From NCBI GenBank assembly GCA_004026145.2, contig CP034993.1:5698465-5762464 (forward strand): a DNA stretch of 64,000 nucleotides, read 5' to 3'. A program made the translations under genes and the position numbers. Below are positions 18,749-28,011 of the stretch, piece by piece (within the stretch, counting starts at the first letter, position 1; each line of letters starts with the position of its first letter). Under the pieces are notes generated by a model. The model saw only the letters and a program-made list of their open reading frames with translations. It was not told where the DNA came from and ran no database searches. The DNA comes from Takifugu bimaculatus. Taxonomy: Eukaryota > Chordata > Actinopteri > Tetraodontiformes > Tetraodontidae.

Positions 18749-20476
18749 GTCCAATTGTTGCCATGGTTCTGAATGGAATTGGTGCTCTGAGTGTCCCCGT
18801 CCTCTGCCCTGCGGGTACCCTCTGCCACGCCCTCTTCCTCTCCTCCGGAGGCAGTCTCGTGACCAGTGTCCATTCCGACCACAGTAGAAGCAGGCGTCTG
18901 AGTCTTCCTGCCCCTGGTATGGTGGTTGCTGTCGTGTGTGCGGTGGGCCTCGAGATGGGGCACGTGGAGGGCCTCCTCCGTCGTGTCGTCTGGCGCCATC
19001 TGGTGGAGGATACTTGAGGAGAGCCAGTTGTTTCTGCTGCAGGGCTCTCTTTGTATGCTTGTCCTCTTCTTCCGTAGCGGTCCTTCTTTCCTGCTGTCGT
19101 TTGTACTGGTGATCAGCATGCTTTACCACCACGGAGAGTCGCGTATCAGCATCACTCCATCCGATGCATGAGTCCTTAACCAGCTGACTCAGTGGGTGTT
19201 GGAGGCCTTGAAGGAATTGTTGTTTCAGGAGGGTTTCATACGGGGTGACTTCTGGGCCTGGATAAGGGTCAGGCTTGGTCATGCCACTGTGATCGTCGAA
19301 CACTATCATGAGACGTTGGACGTAGTCTCGTGGTCCCTCATCCTTTGCCTGAACACACGCAGAAACCTTGGAGAGATCACATTGTGTTTTAAAGTCTTCG
19401 GTTACCTTGGTGATCAGGCGGGTGGTGAAGTCCCTATAGGCTATGTCATGAGGGTCATCGTCTGCTCCAGATGACGCCCAGTTGATTGTTGCAGGCTGCC
19501 AGTGCCCGCTGAAGATGCTTTTTACAGCTGCGAACTGTGTGGGTGAGCAGATCTTCATCATTATTCTGGCCATCTCAGAGGATGTGGGGACATAGTCTCG
19601 AAAGAAGTCAGTCAGAGCTTTTGCCATTGTCGCTCCTCCTTTCTCCGGACGAGGGAGGTGTTTTGCAGCTTCCACGATGTCTGCTTCTGTCCAGGGCCTG
19701 TACACATACATTGGGTTGCCCTGAGGGCCTCCCACTTGAACCATTGGCATTGTCAAGGCAGGTACCAAGGGCCTGTGGTCCCGTTCTCTCGTCCCCCTGG
19801 TGGCTATAGGGGAGAATGATGTTCTTGGGCTCACCCCACAGGCCGCCCCTGTGGTTGTTGGGTGGAGTCCTTCTGGCGGGTGAAGGTCATCTGGGATGGG
19901 TAGAGGCAGAAGAGGCGAGCTCGGGGCCCGTTGGGGTGTAGGAGGCCGCGAGGGGGCAGTCAGGCTGGGTGGTAGTTGATAAGGCGGCGGGTAGGTGGTT
20001 TCAAGAGAGGCAGATGGCCCGGCGTCGGATTTCCAGCTGTCCTGCAGAGACGGAAAAGGGGGAGAAGAGGGGGGGGAAGAGGGGGAAGGGGGAGGTTTCT
20101 GCTCGGGCTTGGCTACCTTAACTGTCCCTACTTTTAATTGTGTCATTGCCTTCTGACATTGCTTTCTCTCGCGGTTATCACATTCTGTTTCCCAACATTT
20201 CAACTTTTCTTCCATATCTATCATCACGTGTAATTCTTTTGCTGATATTTTCTTTCTGCTCATCATTTCATTCCTTTTCTTATTTAAATTGTCCCTCAGG
20301 GTGGACAATTGTCGCGCACTTAACGATCCTCCCTCTGAAAACCCATACTGTTCACACCACAACCCGACATATGCACAACTTTCCGGCCCGTACTTCTTAG
20401 TCATTATGTCCATTACTGGAGACAGTCGGTCTCCAGCACCACGTTCGACTCTTACCTTACTCTGCAAGGTTCCCAT
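18746..20476 (-). CDS. gag: ERV Gag polyprotein
   Basis: Intact 576-codon frame starting MGTLQSK, a myristoylation-type N-terminus for membrane targeting of matrix. A Pro-rich middle (about residues 125-225) carries a PPPY late-domain motif (YPPPYQL), which in retroviruses recruits NEDD4-type ubiquitin ligases for budding. The capsid region follows. One nucleocapsid zinc knuckle CX2CX4HX4C (CFYCGRNGHWSRDC) sits near the C-terminus, followed by an Arg/Gly-rich stretch. It ends at TGA 18748-18746, directly followed in sense by CTAG and the open pol frame. Confidence 0.92.
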   Translation of the reverse strand: MGTLQSKVRVERGAGDRLSPVMDIMTKKYGPESCAYVGLWCEQYGFSEGGSLSARQLSTLRDNLNKKRNEMMSRKKISAKELHVMIDMEEKLKCWETECDNRERKQCQKAMTQLKVGTVKVAKPEQKPPPSPSSPPSSPPFPSLQDSWKSDAGPSASLETTYPPPYQLPPSLTAPSRPPTPQRAPSSPLLPLPIPDDLHPPEGLHPTTTGAACGVSPRTSFSPIATRGTRERDHRPLVPALTMPMVQVGGPQGNPMYVYRPWTEADIVEAAKHLPRPEKGGATMAKALTDFFRDYVPTSSEMARIMMKICSPTQFAAVKSIFSGHWQPATINWASSGADDDPHDIAYRDFTTRLITKVTEDFKTQCDLSKVSACVQAKDEGPRDYVQRLMIVFDDHSGMTKPDPYPGPEVTPYETLLKQQFLQGLQHPLSQLVKDSCIGWSDADTRLSVVVKHADHQYKRQQERRTATEEEDKHTKRALQQKQLALLKYPPPDGARRHDGGGPPRAPSRGPPHTRQQPPYQGQEDSDACFYCGRNGHWSRDCLRRRGRGRGRGYPQGRGRGHSEHQFHSEPWQQLD

Positions 20477-20477
20477 G

Positions 20478-20868
20478 GTAACCTGATCCTGTTTTATTGC
20501 AACCTGATCTTATTTTTTTTATTTTTTAAAAAAAATTCACAGGGCTTCCCTTTAACAACCTGGTCTTGCCTTTTTCTTGCTCACAGGATTTACGTTTTGA
20601 TACCTGGTCTTGCCTTTTTTCTTGCTCACAGGATTTACACTTTGATACCTGGTCTTGCCTTTTTTCTTGCTCACAGGATTTACACTATTACCTGGTCTTG
20701 CCTCAATGATCTCACAGGGCTTAATTTCGTAACCTGATCTTATTTCTAATAAATTCACAGGGCTTAATTTTGTAACCTGATCTTATTTCTAATAAATTCA
20801 CAGGACTTCCTTTGATGTTTACTTATATTTGTAACCTGATCTCGTCTCAAAGGGCTCACAGGATTTTC
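20478..20868 (-). repeat. Degenerate tandem array in the ERV leader
   Basis: About nine imperfect units of 42-60 bp lie between the primer site and gag. Each has AGATCAGGT or AGACCAGGT and a CCTGTGA block in sense orientation. The three central units (about 20565-20700) are the most alike. A spurious Lys-rich frame at 20552-20758 follows the repeat. The position is where retroviruses carry packaging and splice-donor signals. Confidence 0.8.
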
Positions 20869-21128
20869 GTATTTATTTAAGCTGTTTAGCGGTGCTCGCC
20901 AGTTAGCAGAGTAAGGTTAGCGTCTATCCTACGCAGTAATTCGTTTCAAATATTAGGATAAATACATCTTACCAATTTAAATTCAGCCGTGGAATTCGAG
21001 GAATCCTGTGACCGTCGATCGGGACCGACTGGGTCCTCCTCCGTAAGATTGCGGGGTTTGAGGATGAATCGCCTTTGGTGGATTCAGGTGGCCAGCCCCT
21101 CAGTCGGGTCCCGACGGACGTACCCAGG

Positions 21129-21146
21129 ATCCCACTTCTGACACCA
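21129..21146 (-). other. ERV primer binding site, tRNA-Leu type
   Basis: In sense orientation TGGTGTCAGAAGTGGGAT begins four bases after the 5' LTR end. Its complement matches the 3' end of vertebrate tRNA-Leu (CAG/CAA type), including terminal CCA. Confidence 0.8.
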
Positions 21147-21150
21147 AGTT

Positions 21151-21670
21151 TGTCGTGGAATTTTTAGCCGTTTGGAGAAGAAAAACTATTAATCTAAGTT
21201 ACTGTGTAGGAGATGGTTTTAATCCAGTCAGTCGGTCAGGATACACACACGGAAGCATGCGGAGAGATCTCTGCTCAATGTATACAGTTCTGATCTTATA
21301 TAGTTGAAGGCCCGCCCCTGAGGTGCAGACGTCTTCACAGCATGTGTTTGCTGCATACACAGGACACAGGACGCCAACACAGTAGGTGTGCACTGTATGC
21401 ACCTCAGGAGTTTGGTGCCTTCACAGCGGGTGTTCCGGCTGGCACAAGAAGTTGAATGCCTGAGGATGTCCCCCCCTCAGTCCTTTGACGCTGGTCTTCC
21501 TTCAACCTTTGTTTCCATGTAAATGAATGAGGAACCAAATGGATTCCGTCTGCTCTCCCAGTCTCCATCACACCCTTCCTTTTGTTCTCAATTTACATTT
21601 CACAATAGAATACCATTTCAATTTCCTCCTTTTGTATACAATTTACATTCCACAATCAAATTCCATTTCA
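21151..21670 (-). repeat. ERV 5' LTR
   Basis: This is the matching 520-bp LTR at the transcriptional start of the provirus. It carries the same TATA box (21295-21303) and ATTAAA signal (21218-21223) as the 3' LTR. It is followed in sense orientation by the primer binding site and flanked outside by CTAG (21671-21674). Confidence 0.95.
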
Positions 21671-21674
21671 CTAG

Positions 21675-22440
21675 CATCTACTGCTAGCATCCTCTTCCCA
21701 CTGAGGGAATTTGGTCAGTATCAGTGCTGGTGACATGTGCTTAGGGAAGAAAAAGCTGCTCCGAACTTGTGACAACACCAAAACAAATAAACAAATAACC
21801 TTAACCAGAAAAACCGTCATTTCACAAAACAACCAACAGGCTACTATGATAAGGCAGTTAAAAGACAGGGGTAACTGACACATACTACTGCAGATAATTA
21901 CAAATATAATAATTGTATGTATGTTGTCAACATTTATTACAAACCTACACTGGAATAACACTTAACTATATCATTACTGATAATGGAGCAAGACAGATCA
22001 TGGAGTCATATTGATCTTTCAGTCATATTGAGGTTATATGTGTTCAAGCAAAAGGACCCACATGGAAAATGTGAACACACATCAATTTTCTTTGTAACCC
22101 TGTAAACCCTGATGCTTAGTTGAAATAAATATTTCCAGACACTGCCAGTTTTGTGTGTACACAAATGCCACCTTAAGTGTATCCTAAGGCAATGAAATGG
22201 AAAGGTTTTAGTTTAACTAATTTTTAGTGCAAACCAAGAGATCCTCCAGGCTATGCAATTTAAAACGGTTAGAGCTTAAATTCTAACAGAACACAAGATT
22301 GAGACTTTGTACCACAGACAGGAAATTACATTTTTTTCCCACTCCAATTCCCTCCAACAAGATGAAAACCAGTTTTAATGTGTCTACTATATTATCAGAC
22401 AAGCTTTGTTTTCATAGGAATGAAAGGAAAAGCTTTTCTC
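21675..22440. other. Sequence between ERV and LINE, nothing recognised
   Basis: This is the continuation of the DNA that lay upstream of the cpt2-like gene before the retrovirus landed. It may hold that gene's original promoter. I see no exon, CpG island or named repeat. Confidence 0.4.
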
Positions 22441-22444
22441 TTCG

Positions 22445-23905
22445 TAGGTCCCTGTCCCCAAGAAGCCACGGATCACTGGGCTTAACGACTACAGACCTGT
22501 GGCGCTCACCTCTGTAGTCATGAAGTCCTTAGAGCGCCTGATCCTGCCACACCTCAAGTCCATCACCACCCCCCTCCTGGATCCACTGCAGTTCGCCTAC
22601 AGAGCCAACAGATCTGTGGACGACGCGGTCAGCCTGGCCCTTCACTCCATCCTGCAGCATCTGGACTCCCCGGGAACCTACGCGAGGATCCTGTTCGTGG
22701 ACTTCAGCTCTGCGTTCAACACCATCCGCCCCGCTCTGCTACAGGACAAGCTGTCCCAGCTTAGTGTGCCTGCCTCCCTCTGCAGGTGGATCACTCACTT
22801 CCTGACGGATCGGAGGCAGTACGTGCGGCTGGGGAAGACTGTCTCCGACTCCGTCACCATCAGCACTGGATCACCCCAGGGCTTTGTACTTTCCCCCCTC
22901 CTCTTCTCCCTGTACACAAACTGCTGCACCTCAAGCCACCAGTCTGTCAAACTGATCAAGTTTGCGGATGACACCACCCTCATCGGGCTCATCTCCAATG
23001 GAGACGAGACTGCCTACAGGAGGGAGGTGGCTCGACTGGTGTCCTGGTGCGGACACAACAACCTGCAGCTGAACACTCAGAAAACAGTGGAGATGATTGT
23101 GGACTTCAGGAAAGTTACAGCCCCTTTGCCCCCCCTTGCCCTTATGGACTCCCCCGTCACCATCACGGACTCCTTCCGCTTCCTGGGCACCACCATCACC
23201 CGGGACCTTAAGTGGGAGCCAACCATCAGCTCCCTCATCAAGAAGGCCCAGCAAAGGATGTTCTTCCTACGGAAGCTGAGGAAGCTCAATCTGCCTCCCA
23301 GGATGTTGGCGCAGTTTTATACGGCCATCATCGAGTCCATCCTCACCTCCTCCATCACCGTGTGGTTTGCTGGTGCCACCGCCAGGGACAGACTGAGGCT
23401 GCAGCGCGTCGTGCGCGCTGCCGAGAAGGTGATCGGCTGCAGGCTCCCATCCATCCAGGACCTGTATATCTCCAGGACCCGGAGGTGTGCAGGTTGGATC
23501 ACGGCCGACCCTTCCCACCCTGGTCACGGACTGTTTTCCCCCCTCCCCTCAGGCAGGAGACTACGGTCCATTCGGACCAGAACCTCCCGCTACACTAACA
23601 GCTTCTTCCCCTCTGCCATCAGGCTGCTGAACACCAAGTGACTTATCACTTAAGCACCATGTACAGCAGCCAGCCGGACTCATAAACAATACACTACTCC
23701 TCATGGACCTGCACTATTTCTCACCACTCACTATTTATGTAAATACTGTATATAAGTCTTATTTTATTTTATTTATCTTATTCTAGTGTGGTGTTGATGT
23801 CTAATGTTATGTTGAATGTCGCAGCGGCACACCACGACAAATTCCTAGTTTGTGTAATACTGTGTATTACATGTACAATGGCAATAAACCTTCTTCTGAT
23901 TCTGA
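22445..23905 (+). mobile_element. L2-like LINE, 5'-truncated, long RT frame still open
   Basis: A continuous plus-strand frame ending at 23641 encodes about 395 residues of a non-LTR reverse transcriptase. Motifs are DYRPVALTSVVMKS, LFVDFSSAFNTI (motif A), GSPQGFVLSPLLFSLYTN (motif B region) and FADDTTL (motif C), then the thumb and the family C-terminus FFPSAIRLLNTK. The endonuclease domain and 5' end are missing. The tail runs to AATAAACCTTCTTCTGATTC near 23884-23903. The open frame suggests a fairly recent insertion. Confidence 0.85.
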
Positions 23906-24249
23906 GGTAAATATAACCAGCAGAATTACTCTGCAACAGGCTGTCTCAGCCAGCAGTATCACCTTAGCAACAGAGACGGCGACATGGTGGAGTTGGTGTT
24001 GGCGTGGTGATGTTGCGTTGCCCATTTGGTGTCCTCTTGCACCCTTGCCAAAATGCCGTTTGGCACTGTGTGTGGTTGCAGGTGGCCTTTGTTGTGGAGC
24101 CAAGTGCCCTGCAGAGGGCTTTCTGGATGTTGGCTGCATCCTCACAGCGGGTCGGTTTTGTCCATTTACTTCCTCTCTCTGTTGCATCTTATGCTGTGCT
24201 CCTGTCTTTTTTATTTTTTAAATTTTATTTTCTTATATCAGTTGAAAGC

Positions 24250-24390
24250 AGTCACACGTCTGTTTCTGTTAAAGGGGAGTTTTTCCTTGCCACTGTTGCT
24301 TGTTGGAGGTCAGGCCCTGGGATTCTGTGTGCCTAGAAACAATTTTGATTGTAACAGATGCTATATAATTGTTGATTGATTGATTTCTAA
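24250..24390 (+). mobile_element. LINE 3'-tail fragment (plus orientation)
   Basis: Contains GTTAAAGGGGAGTTTTTCC, CAGGCCCTGGGATTC and a (GATT)n end, the terminal 3' UTR of the CR1/L2-like family seen reversed at 43947, 51857 and 58613. Only the tail is present. A C-rich run follows at 24423-24448; the remaining DNA up to cpt2 exon 1 is presumably its promoter. Confidence 0.6.
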
Positions 24391-24839
24391 TTTTTCTGCC
24401 CAATGTGATGGCTCAGGAACCTGCCCCCCCCCCACCCCCCCACCCCCTTACTTGTTTCATGTTTTTGAAACACCTTTTCACCTTTTATGTATGAATGGCA
24501 CATAATAAACAGATGACAAAAAGTTAATAAGGATATTACAAACACATTTTCGAAAGATTATTTTTCAGCACCTCAAGAGTTGATCGAAATCGTTTCTTTT
24601 TATAAAACTTTCTTAGAATTTTGAATTACGCTCCCAAATTCGCAATCCTTCCGCCTGGGGGCAGTGCTGTGCTGTGTTGACTGCAAGAGGAAGTCGGAGA
24701 CGAAGAATTATTTCTGTTTCGACACTTAGCAAAGGTCGATTAGAGTCCGTCGGAAACATTGAAAATACTTTCAGCAGTTAAACAGTTGTAAATATCGGCA
24801 TTAAAATCCGATTAAACTACCTCGTTGCTATCTAAAATC

Positions 24840-27640
24840 ATGTTTAATTTGCTATCATGGCGTTGCGTTGTTGCGCCGTGGAAACGCGGAATTTTACAAA
24901 GAGCTGCTGCTGCGGACGTTTGTCAACGTTCCAGGAAAAACGCGTCTTCAATCGAATATTTGCACCAAAGTGCGGTTCCAACGATGCATTACCAGAAGAG
25001 TTTACCCAGGTTAGATGTGGCTGTGTCTGATGACCTTACACTATAATGTGTGATTGGGTTTAAGTGGAAGTTTTAATTACAGACTTGGTTCTGATTGATA
25101 TGTCAGAGGTCGTAAATGAAGCAAAAAAGAACCCTTAAGATTCAGGGTTTGTAGGACAACTGGTCATTTTCCTGTTCCAGAGCTGAAACTTAGTCGACCT
25201 CTCTAAGACAGGTGGAACATTTTCTCATCAGTCCATCTTTTTATTCAGATTACCGGTACCCAAATTGGAGGATACTATAAGGAGGTATTTAGCTGCCCAG
25301 AGTCCGCTTTTAGAAGGAGACCAGTTCAGGTGAGTTTTCTCAGTCAACTCTAAAGTAACGGCCTTTTTGACATCTTTCTGCCAGTTGTTCAAATCTACAT
25401 TGTCCTTTCTTTATGTCCATTGTCAGATCAACCGAAAAAGTTTCACAAGAATTTCTGAATGGCGTGGGAAGCCAGCTGAATAAGGAGCTGGTGGCTCAAG
25501 ACCTTAAGAATAAGCACACCAGTTACATCTCAGGTGAAGTTTGAACTACATGATAGTTTGTGGCTGTTGCTAAAGCCTCCAGCAAGGGGTTCTTTCCCAT
25601 AATACTGGCATACACTCCATCTGTTCATCTCCTGGTAACCATCATTTAGTCTTAGTCATGAGCTCTGATCCTATATATACTCTGTGTGTGTGCGTACGTA
25701 CATATATATATATATGTGTGTATATTTATTTTACTGTACTGAATAAGCTCTTTTTCTTTCAGGGCCATGGTTTGATATGTATCTTTCAGCACGTGACCCA
25801 GTAGTGCTGAATTTTAATCCTTTCATGACTTTTACGCCTGATCCCAATGCGGAGTACAATGACCAGTTAGTGCGGGCGACCAATATGGTGTGTTCCGCTG
25901 TACGCTTTATGAAAACATTACGTGCTGGACTCCTGGAGCCAGAGGTTTTCCATCTCAACCCTGCAAAGAGTGACACGGACCACTTCAAAAAATTCATTCG
26001 CTGGGTCCCATCGTCCTTATCTTGGTACGGCGCTTACATGATGAATGCCTACCCCTTGGATATGTCGCAGTACTTCCGCCTTTTCAATTCAACTCGCATT
26101 CCCAGGAGCGGGAAAGATGATCTCTTCACTGATGAGAGAGGCCGACATGTACTTGTTATTAGAAATGGAAACATGTACGTATTTGATGTTGTAGACAGAG
26201 ATGGGAGTATGGTGAGGCCTGCAGAGATCCAGGCACACTTAAAGTACATTTTAGCTGACCCAACACCAGTGCCCAGGTTCCCTCTTGGTTTCCTGACCAC
26301 AGAGAACAGAGACGTGTGGGCCGACCTAAGGGAGAAGTTACGAGCTGCTGGAAATGCAGAGAACTTGAAAATGATTGATTGTGCTCTTTTTTGTCTCTGT
26401 CTCGATGAAGAGAACCTAAAGGATCATATTCATACCTCCCATAACATGTTGCATGGCAACGGGTACAACCGCTGGTTTGATAAGTCCTTCAGCATCATCA
26501 TGAGCAAAGATGGACAGGCGGCCATCAACTTTGAACATTCGTGGGGTGATGGCGTAGCTGTGCTTCGCTTCCAGAACGAGGTCTTCAAAGACACAACCAA
26601 ACATCCAGTAGTGCACCCAGGCCCCGCCGCCGCCACTGATGTGGATTCAGCCTCTGCTGTCTCCAGGCTGCAGTTTAACCTGGATGCTGAGCTAGAGAAC
26701 GGAATCCAAACAGCCAAGGAGAAATTTGAAAGTGCCGTATCAAGACTCACTATACATGCCATGGAATTCAAGAAAGGTGGTAAAGAAAGGCTGAAGAAGA
26801 ACAAGTTAAGTCCAGATGCTATGGTCCAGCTGGCCTTTCAGATGGGTTTTTTGAGGCAGTACGGGCAAACGGTGGCCACATACGAGTCCTGCAGCACAGC
26901 GGCTTTTAAACATGGCCGCACGGAGACTGTCCGACCAGCCACAGTGCACACTAAAAAATGTTCACACGCCTTTGTTTGTCAGCCAAGACAACACAGTGTG
27001 GAGCAGCTGAAGGCGTTGCTACATCAGTGCTCCAGTTATCATGGACAGTTGACGAAGGAGGCAGCTATGGGTGAGACAATTTTACTTAGGAGTTGTCAAA
27101 TTCTAACTATGTAAATGTATCATGTTGTGCACAGAACCCTAGTGGAGTCAGCTGGACGGTTGAAAGACAAGGGGCCATATTTCACCTCTCACCTGAGAGC
27201 CTCTGAAAGACCTTGAGCAGAAGCCTTTCAGATCTCCTTTCTTTCAGCAGTCCAGAGCCCTGTTTATCTCAAACTACAGAGGTGTCCAGTCGCCACGAGG
27301 TCATGACCATGTCCTTCTGTCAACAGGTCAGGGATTTGATCGTCACCTGTTTGCCCTGAGGTACCTGGCTGGCTCTGAGGGCCGGGCCCTGCCCCACCTC
27401 TACACAGACCCAGCCTATGCAGCCATTAACCACAACATCCTCTCTACAAGTACCCTCACCAGTCCAGCTGTGAACCTTGGTGGTTTTGCCCCCGTAGTGC
27501 CTGATGGCTTTGGTATTGGATATGGTATCCATGACGACTGGATTGGCTGCAACGTATCCAGCTACCCAAGTCGTAACGCCCATGAATTCCTGGAGTGTGT
27601 CTACAAGTCTTTGGATGATATTTATTCTGTCTTGGAATGA
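24840..27640 (+). CDS. cpt2: Carnitine O-palmitoyltransferase 2, mitochondrial
   Basis: This inner-membrane matrix enzyme turns long-chain acylcarnitine back into acyl-CoA for beta-oxidation. Five exons (24840-25009, 25249-25329, 25427-25533, 25763-27070, 27327-27640) join in frame to 659 codons; human CPT2 has 658. The N-terminus is a basic, hydrophobic presequence, followed by HQSAVPTMHYQKSLPR. Catalytic His378 lies in FEHSWGDG. The carnitine-carboxylate residues are all present: Tyr493 (ATYESCS), Thr506 (HGRTET) and Arg561 (GFDRHL); the STS motif is at 595-597. The start is the first ATG of a frame matching the presequence; a TTG five codons earlier is not needed. It lies head to head with the diverged paralogue and tail to tail with magoh. 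Confidence 0.95.
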
Positions 27641-28011
27641 AAGACTTCAAATCAAGAAACAACTTAAAACACTGATAAAACTTCTAAAACATGGTCTTGT
27701 TAACAATTAGCTGTGATGTTTTTGATAATGGCCACACGTATAAAAGTGCGAGCTGCGGTCTGACGCTGGTCATTCTATGACATGGGAATGTGTACTTTAA
27801 TCTGAGCATTAAATTGTCACTATGGTGCTGCTCTTTCAGGTGCTGTAGTAAGGAAATGATTATGGTTTAAGTAGACTTTACCTAAAACTGTAAATAATCA
27901 AAGTAGACCTTTTTTCAGTTTTTATTCCAAATAAAATAAATTCAACAAAAGCAAATGTCCATAAAAATGCAAAACTCCAAAGACATCAGCTACAGTAGAG
28001 AAGAGGACCCC

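Larger units (their letters stand above)
13741..21670 (-). mobile_element. Endogenous retrovirus, class I (gamma/epsilon-like), nearly intact, env lost
   Basis: This 7,930-bp element lies on the minus strand with 520-bp LTRs at both ends and a 4-bp target duplication CTAG at 13737-13740 and 21671-21674. The order in transcription sense is LTR, tRNA-Leu primer site, repeat-rich leader, gag, in-frame stop, pol (protease, RT, RNase H, integrase), about 310 nt without a normal env, polypurine tract, LTR. The LTRs differ at only two positions that I can find, so insertion was recent. One frameshift interrupts pol. The 3' LTR ends about 104 bp upstream of the cpt2-like start codon, in the same orientation. 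The in-frame gag/pol stop and single integrase fit ERV class I. Confidence 0.93.

Noticed and set aside
18673..19809. Plus-strand frames overlapping gag (18673-19809)
   Set aside because: They are antisense shadows of a long gag frame with clear zinc-knuckle and late-domain motifs.
20552..20758. 68-codon Lys-rich frame in the ERV leader
   Set aside because: It follows the tandem repeat periodicity, lies upstream of gag and has no domain; treated as repeat artefact.
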